Source of the DNA: an uncultured Caproiciproducens sp.
GTDB lineage: Bacteria > Bacillota > Clostridia > Oscillospirales > Acutalibacteraceae
Direction: 5' to 3'
Assembly: GCF_963664915.1 (NCBI RefSeq)
Contig: NZ_OY761810.1
Location: 758,661-822,660, forward strand
DNA length: 64,000 bases
Made by a program: the position numbers and the translations under genes. Below the pieces are notes generated by a model. The model was not told the origin of the DNA, searched no databases, and saw only the letters and a program-made list of their open reading frames with translations. Shown here piece by piece: positions 8,252 through 15,568 of this stretch (within the stretch, counting starts at the first letter, position 1; each line of letters opens with the position of its first letter).

Positions 8252-9400
8252 TTAAGATGTTTGTAGTGAACTAATCGGCTGTCCTGTTTGGACAAATATC
8301 GCTGCTGCAATAAACAATCCGCTGGCACTTACATTTAAATAATTAGTTTGATTGCTTTTATCGCTCAATTTGGCTGTAGTCGCGCTTTCAAATCCCAACT
8401 TCAATTCTGCTAACGAGGCTCGCAATCCAAAACTATTCGACGCGGTCCCATTTTTTATTGATCCTGATACTCCTGTGTTGTTAAGTCCAAAGCTTATATT
8501 CAGAGTAAAATTAGGTGCATTAATTTTTAATCCGACCGATGATGATGCAGTATTATTGTTCACTCCTATTGCATAAACAGAAATCGGTTTTGATGAGTTT
8601 CCTTGTTCGGATACTGTCGTAGTAATTTTAGTACCGGGTTTAACTGTAATAGGATACGGGTCTGGAATAATAGGAGGAATTTGGGATTCTTCTTGTATCA
8701 CAGCTGAGCTACTTGCACCAAAAGTAGCATTCGCAAAATTTACGATTGCTGTTCCAACGCTTTTAAACCAATCGCCAATCTCTTTCCAAAACAGACCGCC
8801 AACATCGGAACGATTTACGGGGTCATTGCCGCAGTATGCAAACAAATTATAGTCCCTGATATCCTGATTTGCTCCGATCTGTGCGTCCGCATTTAGAAAT
8901 CTCCCGGTCTGTGGGTCATAGTACCTACTGTTGAGACAATACAGCCCAGTTTCGGAATCATAGTAGTAGCTCCTATAGCGGAACGGGTTCTTTTGACCAA
9001 CCGTATCTGCCAGTGAGCCTGTCGTGCTGAGAAGCTTGCCCCAAGCGTCATAGGTGTATTCGACTACCAAATTGACATTGACATCGACGATGCCGGTCAC
9101 ATCGCCCTGAACATTTTTCGTGTAATAATAGGCTGTGCCGTTATAGGTAAACCCAACTAAAGTTCTGTCGCTTTCGTACAGGAACCAAAGAATGTCATTG
9201 TTGGTCTGCTGAGCCATAATCACACTGCCGTCGAGGGAGTAATTTGTCGTTACGCCGTTAATGGTTTTTCCGGTGCGGATTCCGTTGCTGCCATAAGTAT
9301 ATTCTATATTTTGACTGTTTACAATGGAAGATTTTAACTGCCGACCTTCCCAAGTGAAGCTCATGCTGTAGCAGATAGAGCAAGGAAAAGCGCCCCGCAT
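8252..9400 (-). CDS. RHS orphan module, beta-rich toxin tip
   Basis: Core from MSFTWEGRQLKSSIVNSQN to LNSRYYDPQTGRFLNADAQ; the tip follows FWKEIGDWFKSVGTAIVNFA. The tip has a proline-rich linker (QIPPIIPDPYPITVKPGTKI) and then beta-prone, asparagine/serine-rich repeats (VGLKINAPNFTLNISFGLNN) with little charge. I know no matching toxin family. Residues 1-11 (MRGAFPCSICY) are translated from the terminator at 9386-9419, so the frame has no real start. Confidence 0.75.
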   Translation of the reverse strand: MRGAFPCSICYSMSFTWEGRQLKSSIVNSQNIEYTYGSNGIRTGKTINGVTTNYSLDGSVIMAQQTNNDILWFLYESDRTLVGFTYNGTAYYYTKNVQGDVTGIVDVNVNLVVEYTYDAWGKLLSTTGSLADTVGQKNPFRYRSYYYDSETGLYCLNSRYYDPQTGRFLNADAQIGANQDIRDYNLFAYCGNDPVNRSDVGGLFWKEIGDWFKSVGTAIVNFANATFGASSSAVIQEESQIPPIIPDPYPITVKPGTKITTTVSEQGNSSKPISVYAIGVNNNTASSSVGLKINAPNFTLNISFGLNNTGVSGSIKNGTASNSFGLRASLAELKLGFESATTAKLSDKSNQTNYLNVSASGLFIAAAIFVQTGQPISSLQTS

Positions 9401-9419
9401 TTATCAACTGCGGAGCGCT
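9386..9419 (-). terminator. terminator ahead of RHS orphan
   Basis: AGCGCTCCGCA pairs with TGCGGGGCGCT on the minus strand with one mismatch, then TTTTCC. The same sequence recurs at 10994-11027. Confidence 0.75.
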
Positions 9420-9440
9420 GAAATCCAATAGGACTATTGC

Positions 9441-9839
9441 TCATGGTTCAAGTAGAGTTGATACAACAAATACTATAACACCAGCCAAGATTACTATTCC
9501 ACAAGCCAATAATAGCTTGCGTAAAAATTGGTTACGTAATACCTTGGGCAAGCCTGCCTTGATAATAAAAGCTAAAAATAATATAAATGAAATTATAGAT
9601 AATATGTTGACAATACGTTCTGCAAACATGAAAATTTGGAATTCCTTTATTGTTCTGTCCACTAAGAATAATAATGTGGAAATCATACCGAAATAAAGGA
9701 TAAGCTTTACCCAGATATCTCTAAAAAGATACAAATTTCGAACTCTATAATTCCGATATCTTATTAAGCAATACAAAAAACCTGCAATCATCAAAAGCAG
9801 TACGGTTGCATCAACTGGATATGACGTAGAGTCTGCCAT
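9441..9839 (-). CDS. putative four-helix membrane immunity protein (copy 2)
   Basis: A 132-aa protein identical to the 3751-4149 product except for the last 20 residues (CGIVILAGVIVFVVSTLLEP here). About four membrane segments. It follows the second copy of the same toxin tip. The identity breaks at 9496 and the matching base 3806, which marks the left end of a duplicated block of about 1.35 kb. Confidence 0.6.
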   Translation of the reverse strand: MADSTSYPVDATVLLLMIAGFLYCLIRYRNYRVRNLYLFRDIWVKLILYFGMISTLLFLVDRTIKEFQIFMFAERIVNILSIISFILFLAFIIKAGLPKVLRNQFLRKLLLACGIVILAGVIVFVVSTLLEP

Positions 9840-9859
9840 AATTTAAAAGTAGACCTCCA

Positions 9860-11008
9860 TTAAGTCAAATACTCTTCTTTTAGTTGTTTGTTGATCTGCG
9901 ATATGCCATAACTAATACCCAAAGAGGCTACAAAAACTACTGCGACAGGCAAACCAAACGAGCCCAAGAAGGCTCCAACGGCGAAAGAAGCCACAAACGC
10001 CCCAGTATCAATGCCAATAGCCGCTTGGAGGTTTCCGCCGGAATAGGATTGCGTGTCATTGTAAATATCGCCTGCCAGCAAAGCTGCCGATAAAACGCCA
10101 ATTTTGGAAATTTTCTGAACAGACTTTATTGCCGCGGCACTGCTTTTGGGAACGGTAACCCTTACATGAGTATTTCGTGCATTTACTAACGTCGATGGTT
10201 TCCAATATGATTCTGTGGTTTTAACTACGGCTGCGGCTTTTTCTGCTGCTGTATCAATCCCCGATACCACCGCGTTTCCCACAAAAGCACCTGTAACGCT
10301 TGATGCAACCCAAGTCTTAATAGATGCTGCGGTTGTGCTTACCCAGTTGGAAACCGTTGATGCCGCATTGCTAATCCAGTTCCCGATCTCTTTCCAAAAT
10401 AGACCGCCAAGGTCAGAGTGGTTTACAGGGTTGTTGCCGCAGTATGCAAACAAATTATAGTCCCTGATATCCTGATTTGCTCCGATCTGTGCGTCCGCAT
10501 TCAAAAATCTCCCGGTCTGTGGGTCATAGTACCTACTGTTGAGGCAATACAGCCCAGTTTCGGAATCATAGTAGTAGCTCCTGTAGCGGAACGGGTTCTT
10601 TTGACCAACCGTGTCTGCCAGTGAGCCTGTCGTGCTGAGAATCCTGCCCCAAGCGTCATAGGTATATTCGACTACCAAATTGACATTGACATCGACGATG
10701 CCGGTCACATCGCCCTGAACATTTTTCGTGTAATAATAGGCCGTGCCGTTATAGGTAAACCCAACTAAAGTTCTGTCGCTTTCGTACAGGAACCAAAGAA
10801 TGTCATTGCTGGTCTGCTGAGCCATGATCACACTGCCGTCGAGGGAGTAATTTGTCGTTACGCCGTTAATGGTTTTGCCAGTGCGGATTCCATTGCTGTC
10901 ATAAGTATATTCTACATTTTGACTGTTTACAATGGAAGATTTTAACTGCTGACCTTCCCAAGTGAAGCTCATGCCGTCGCAGATAGAGCAAGGAAAAGCG
11001 CCCCGCAT
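9860..11008 (-). CDS. RHS orphan module with membrane-type toxin tip (copy 2)
   Basis: The 382-residue frame carries RHS core from MSFTWEGQQLKSSIVNSQN to NADAQIG and the same tip as 4170-5291 (FWKEIGNWISNAAST to KQLKEEYLT), differing at about one tip residue (VQKISK for VKKISK). Its core is nearly identical to that of the full rhs gene at 12480-12960, so homologous recombination could swap this tip onto the full protein. The first 11 residues come from the terminator at 10994-11027. Confidence 0.75.
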   Translation of the reverse strand: MRGAFPCSICDGMSFTWEGQQLKSSIVNSQNVEYTYDSNGIRTGKTINGVTTNYSLDGSVIMAQQTSNDILWFLYESDRTLVGFTYNGTAYYYTKNVQGDVTGIVDVNVNLVVEYTYDAWGRILSTTGSLADTVGQKNPFRYRSYYYDSETGLYCLNSRYYDPQTGRFLNADAQIGANQDIRDYNLFAYCGNNPVNHSDLGGLFWKEIGNWISNAASTVSNWVSTTAASIKTWVASSVTGAFVGNAVVSGIDTAAEKAAAVVKTTESYWKPSTLVNARNTHVRVTVPKSSAAAIKSVQKISKIGVLSAALLAGDIYNDTQSYSGGNLQAAIGIDTGAFVASFAVGAFLGSFGLPVAVVFVASLGISYGISQINKQLKEEYLT

Positions 11009-11027
11009 TTATCAACTGCGAAGCGCT
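10994..11027 (-). terminator. terminator ahead of RHS orphan
   Basis: AGCGCTTCGCA pairs with TGCGGGGCGCT on the minus strand, then TTTTCC. It ends the TPR gene and is nearly the same sequence as 9386-9419. Confidence 0.75.
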
Positions 11028-11073
11028 GTAATCTAATAAAACTTTTGATGAATAAAAGTAATAATATAGATTG

Positions 11074-11979
11074 CTATTTACTACCTACATAATGACAACC
11101 CTTTATTAGTGGTGGGGAATATTGAAAATTCGCGATTTCTTCTTTACGATAGTCATGTTGGGAAAATGACTTCTTTAATCTATATATCTCTGGTTTAGTG
11201 TTATAATCATATCCCGCCAAATGTTTCAATTGATAATTCAAATATTTTTCTGCTTCATTTCCCTCTTTCAACATAAACAAGCAATCAAAAACCATCGCCA
11301 TTACTGAAGCATCGACATGCCAAGAATCAAACATTCTTTGGCATAATTTTTTAGCTAAGAGTAGATCATTACACAAATATGCAAGAACGAACTCATCCAC
11401 TTCTATGTGTGAAATGTCTGATTTTAACATTCGATGTAATATGTCTAAACTTTCTTCCTTATTGTAATGGACTACTGAAAACGCATATGATGAGTATATT
11501 GTTGATTTAGCAGGATATATGTCTGAATAATCAGAGCAATTGCAATGACTAAGGGCATTTTGAAAATTTGTTGACGCCTCTTCATACTTTCCTAACATAT
11601 ACAATGAAGCCCCTAGATTGTTTAAACTAATATAGTAGTCGTTAAATTTACATGCACGCCTGAAGTAATCGCTAGCAACATCATAGCTTTTCTCATTAAA
11701 ATATACATCGCCTATAGCCATTAAATTAAGCTGCGATTGAGAATAAGCCTCTGCCCTTTTCAGGTATTTCAGACCTAATTTACGGGCACTATGAACTTTA
11801 CCATTTGGCAGTTCGATTCCTTCAGTTATATAATATACACCAAGATTGTTGAACGTAAGGAAAGAAGGATTTTTCTTTGCATTTTGTCTAAAATTGTATT
11901 GTGCTGCAGAAAAATTTCTTATACTTATCATTTGCAGAGCAATATCATTTATAGTTTCGACATCATTTCTTGAAATCAT
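11074..11979 (-). CDS. TPR-repeat protein, possible immunity factor of the active RHS tip
   Basis: About 301 aa of helical repeats with TPR character (SQSQLNLMAIGDVYFNEKSY, ISLNNLGASLYMLGKYEEAS). No signal peptide or membrane segment is visible. I chose ATG 11979 with AGGA nine bases upstream; it falls just after the rhs stop at 11990, so the two genes are adjacent and probably co-transcribed. Its place directly after the full rhs gene makes it the best candidate for the cognate immunity protein, although TPR proteins are also common as helpers or regulators. Confidence 0.6.
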   Translation of the reverse strand: MISRNDVETINDIALQMISIRNFSAAQYNFRQNAKKNPSFLTFNNLGVYYITEGIELPNGKVHSARKLGLKYLKRAEAYSQSQLNLMAIGDVYFNEKSYDVASDYFRRACKFNDYYISLNNLGASLYMLGKYEEASTNFQNALSHCNCSDYSDIYPAKSTIYSSYAFSVVHYNKEESLDILHRMLKSDISHIEVDEFVLAYLCNDLLLAKKLCQRMFDSWHVDASVMAMVFDCLFMLKEGNEAEKYLNYQLKHLAGYDYNTKPEIYRLKKSFSQHDYRKEEIANFQYSPPLIKGCHYVGSK

Positions 11980-11989
11980 TTTAAAGTCC

Positions 11990-14900
11990 TCATGCGAACG
12001 CAAGCAATCCGAAGCTTGCGCCGCCAGTTTCTGGGGCAGCAATGATCGCTACCACAACAATAGCTGCTGCAAAGGCTCCAATTCCAACTGCGCTCCAATT
12101 AATATTTGCATTTGCTAAGTTTGGTGCCAGTCCTGAACCTTTTCGTGCGTAACCACCTGGATATTTATTAACATACCCCTTCCCATCTGGCCTGTTTACG
12201 TCCCAATGTCCTCCACCATGTGCCAAAGGTGTTCCATCAGGGATCGGTACCCATACGTTCCCATTCTTATCTACCCAACCTTTTTCTCCTGATTTTGTTT
12301 TTCCTTTGACTGGACCACCTTTAGGTGCCACATAACCATCCTTTTCGGTTGGAGGGATATCTCTGGATACAGCATGCCCGCTTGGATCACTATTCATTAC
12401 TGGATTATTGTTGCTGTATGCGAATAAGTTAAAGCTAAGCAATTCAACTTGTGAATTCAGCAAAACACTTGTATCATCCGCATTCAAAAATCTTCCCGTC
12501 TGCGGGTCATAGTACCTACTGTTGAGGCAATACAGCCCAGTTTCGGAATCATAGTAGTAGCTCCTGTAGCGGAACGGGTTCTTTTGACCAACCGTGTCTG
12601 CCAGTGAGCCTGTCGTGCTGAGAATCCTGCCCCAAGCGTCATAGGTATATTCGACTACCAAATTGACATTGACATCAACGATGCCGGTCACATCGCCCTG
12701 AACATTTTTCGTGTAATAATAGGCCGTGCCGTTATAGGTAAACCCAACTAAAGTTCTGTCGCTTTCGTACAGGAACCAAAGAATGTCATTGCTGGTCTGC
12801 TGAGCCATGATCACACTGCCGTCGAGGGAGTAATTTGTCGTTACGCCGTTAACGGTTTTGCCGGTGCGGATTCCGTTGCTGTCATAAGTATATTCTACAT
12901 TTTGACTGTTTACAATGGAAGATTTTAACTGCCGACCTTCCCAAGTGAAGCTCATGCCGTCTCGGTAGGTTAGCGGGTTCCCGATTGTGTCATAGGTGAT
13001 GCTCTGCCCATCGTAGCTGGTCAGCAAATCCTTCCAGTTTGTATTGCCATAGTAATAAACAATGCTATCGGTCGCCGTTCCCAGCGTGCCTGTCGTGTAG
13101 GCATAAGTTGCGACCCCAGTGATGTTCCCACCAACATCGTAGCTATAAACTGTGCTGACCCCAGCCTTCTGATCATCCGCGCGTACCAATTGGTTTAACT
13201 GATCATAGGCACAAGTGGTCACATTGCCGTTAATATCAATTGTCGAACTGATATTGCCATTGTCGTCATAGGTATAGTGGTACTGAGAAAGCGTGCTGTT
13301 GATATTGCCAATTCTTCTGTAGTTGTAATAAGTGTCCACCAGAGTCGTGGTTTTAGCGTTTAAACCACCGACAAAGCTACGCTCCGCACGGAATGTGGGG
13401 TCTTGATGGGCTGCTGGGTTGATATCCGTAATATACTCGCGGTTTAGCCCGTCATATCCGTATGTGATTCGGCCATCTGAAAGAAGAATCGCGGTGTTCT
13501 TTCTGTTATCGTCGCCATAGTCAAAAAAAGTTGAGTTCGCCTGCCCGAAAAAAGTATAGCCGGTACCAAAGTTTCGGTCCATATTATCGTAGAAATATTG
13601 GATGTCGCTGCCGTCGGAAGTCGTCTTCCGAATCAAACGGTCGCCAACATCGTAGTAGAAGTTTGTCAGCATTTGCGAGCCACTGATAAATTCGGTGATT
13701 TGCGCAAGGTTTCCACGCGCATCGTAAAAATACTCATAGGTCAAATTGTCATTTTTCAATACCATGTTCACACGATCGTAGGAATCGTACAGATAGCCCA
13801 GCTTAAACCCATTCCCATAGGTGGAGGACTGCAGATTCCCGTTGCCGGGAGCAAAGGTATTGGTGATCAGATTTAGTGCACCGACATTGATCGTTGTGGT
13901 GTTCCCATAACCGTCACGCTGGAAGGTATAGGCAAATCCATTGTGCGTGATTTGATTCAGCCGGTCTGCTGCATCGTATTGGTAGGCGGTTTCCACCGTT
14001 CCCGCGCTGCTCTGCGCACTGACCCCCGTCAGCAGATTGTTCAGCGTATTGTAGGTGTAATTTGTCGTGTTTCCTTTCGGGTCCGTAACTGAGTTGGTAA
14101 GACCCGTTATGGAATCTACGTTATATGTTGTCGTTTTTTCACGCTGATCTGAGATGGCGATGAGATAATTCCCATCTGGGCTATAAAATTGTAGCGAGTA
14201 TAAATATGGATAATCATAATAGACATATCCTTCTTCACCGATGCTCCCCATAGCTGTATTTGTCACGTTCCCATAGTCATCACAAAGATAATAGAACCCG
14301 ATTCCTGTCTGGGCAGAACGTGCGGAGACTAATCTGTGTGGGTTTTTAGTCAAGCTGCTACTATCATCGGAATCATAGAAGTAGATATAACTTTGATTGA
14401 AGTTTGCGGCACTATTTTTGATGCTCGCGTTTCTGAGTTCCTGCGCATCCGTATAGGTATATATCCTTGTATTCTTTGCGTTTTGCGCCGACGTGACTAG
14501 TTTCCCATTATTGTTGTAGGCAAAAGTGGTACCCGTTTCGTCCATATTCATCTGCAGGAATTTAAAAGTTGCTTCGTTTGCGTTCTTGTAATAGATGATA
14601 TAATAACTTACCTTGGAGATTGTTTTGCTCATATTGGCTTCCGAAGCGGCAACGGGGCCGCTCGTGAACTGTTCCCCCGTAGTATCCGGGTTGAAAGGGA
14701 CGACCGTCCACTGAACCGTGCCATCCGTAAAAAACATCCCCACATCAATCGCATAATAGCGCTCCCCTTTGATCGGAACGGATTTTCCGGTCGATTTGGC
14801 GGATACGACAAAGGCGATGCTGTTGGCCGGTTTGTTAATGTAGACTTCCTGATAAAAATTCTTATTCAAGGTTGGGTTGCCGCCAATTCTTACATTGCCG

Positions 14901-15568
14901 ACGACCATGCCGTCACCAGAAGTGAAATTCGTAAATTGCCAATTAGTGGGAAGAGAATTCGCGCTGAGACGAAAATCCCCGTTTTCCAGCAGATTATAAA
15001 TATTTGCAATGCTTCCAGTTTCAAGCTGTAGGCAGTCAAACCAAGCTGTGCCGTTGGCGTAACTCAGGCCGCCGTAAACCTCTACCCGGTTTGTACTGGC
15101 TGGGACGGTGAACGTGAGGGAAGTCCTCTGCCAGTCATTGGTTCCGAATATTCCAGTTCCATTGTAAGTGCCGAGGTTGGTGGTGTTATTGAAACAGGCA
15201 ACATAAAGATTAGCTCCTAAACTCCCACTGTCGGTTCTTACGACGGAGTCTGTTTTAACGTAACCTGACAGCGTATAAACCGTACCTGGAGTCAAATTGG
15301 TCAGCTTCTGAACTGCCCCACTGCGTTGTGGATGGGTCTGATTTTGTACTATTTTGAGCGATTTCTTTCCGAGATAGGCCACCGTATTGTCCACACTGAA
15401 CACGCCGCCCGGCGTTCCCCAATTGGAGCCGCTCCACGTTCCATCCTCGCGCTCCGCGTTATGATCCAGCAGCAGATTATTGACCGGAATGCTTGTCGCT
15501 GCCTGCGCCGTGATTTTATTTGCCGTTGCATTTTTTATGGATTCGTCCGTATACTTATAGGTCGCCGC
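11990..15568 (-). CDS. RHS repeat toxin, C-terminal two thirds after an in-frame TAG
   Basis: This frame continues that of 15569-17938 without a shift; only a TAG at 15569-15571 separates them. In this part, a carbohydrate-binding-like beta domain (GTWSGSNWGTPGGVF, LTPGTVYTLSGYVKTDS) comes first. It is followed by a long array of YD repeats (YDAADRLNQITHNG, YDGLNREYI) and the RHS core ending in LNSRYYDPQTGRFLNADD. The tip after NPVMNSDPSGH contains a small soluble domain with GTPLAHGGGHWDVNRPDGKG, which recalls the polymorphic toxin type 37 family; I make that match from memory. A last hydrophobic helix follows (VGIGAFAAAIVVVAIIAAP). If translation re-initiates, the GTG at 15403 is the first candidate, but no good ribosome site precedes it. 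Confidence 0.8.
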   Translation of the reverse strand, partial: AATYKYTDESIKNATANKITAQAATSIPVNNLLLDHNAEREDGTWSGSNWGTPGGVFSVDNTVAYLGKKSLKIVQNQTHPQRSGAVQKLTNLTPGTVYTLSGYVKTDSVVRTDSGSLGANLYVACFNNTTNLGTYNGTGIFGTNDWQRTSLTFTVPASTNRVEVYGGLSYANGTAWFDCLQLETGSIANIYNLLENGDFRLSANSLPTNWQFTNFTSGDGMVVGNVRIGGNPTLNKNFYQEVYINKPANSIAFVVSAKSTGKSVPIKGERYYAIDVGMFFTDGTVQWTVVPFNPDTTGEQFTSGPVAASEANMSKTISKVSYYIIYYKNANEATFKFLQMNMDETGTTFAYNNNGKLVTSAQNAKNTRIYTYTDAQELRNASIKNSAANFNQSYIYFYDSDDSSSLTKNPHRLVSARSAQTGIGFYYLCDDYGNVTNTAMGSIGEEGYVYYDYPYLYSLQFYSPDGNYLIAISDQREKTTTYNVDSITGLTNSVTDPKGNTTNYTYNTLNNLLTGVSAQSSAGTVETAYQYDAADRLNQITHNGFAYTFQRDGYGNTTTINVGALNLITNTFAPGNGNLQSSTYGNGFKLGYLYDSYDRVNMVLKNDNLTYEYFYDARGNLAQITEFISGSQMLTNFYYDVGDRLIRKTTSDGSDIQYFYDNMDRNFGTGYTFFGQANSTFFDYGDDNRKNTAILLSDGRITYGYDGLNREYITDINPAAHQDPTFRAERSFVGGLNAKTTTLVDTYYNYRRIGNINSTLSQYHYTYDDNGNISSTIDINGNVTTCAYDQLNQLVRADDQKAGVSTVYSYDVGGNITGVATYAYTTGTLGTATDSIVYYYGNTNWKDLLTSYDGQSITYDTIGNPLTYRDGMSFTWEGRQLKSSIVNSQNVEYTYDSNGIRTGKTVNGVTTNYSLDGSVIMAQQTSNDILWFLYESDRTLVGFTYNGTAYYYTKNVQGDVTGIVDVNVNLVVEYTYDAWGRILSTTGSLADTVGQKNPFRYRSYYYDSETGLYCLNSRYYDPQTGRFLNADDTSVLLNSQVELLSFNLFAYSNNNPVMNSDPSGHAVSRDIPPTEKDGYVAPKGGPVKGKTKSGEKGWVDKNGNVWVPIPDGTPLAHGGGHWDVNRPDGKGYVNKYPGGYARKGSGLAPNLANANINWSAVGIGAFAAAIVVVAIIAAPETGGASFGLLAFA

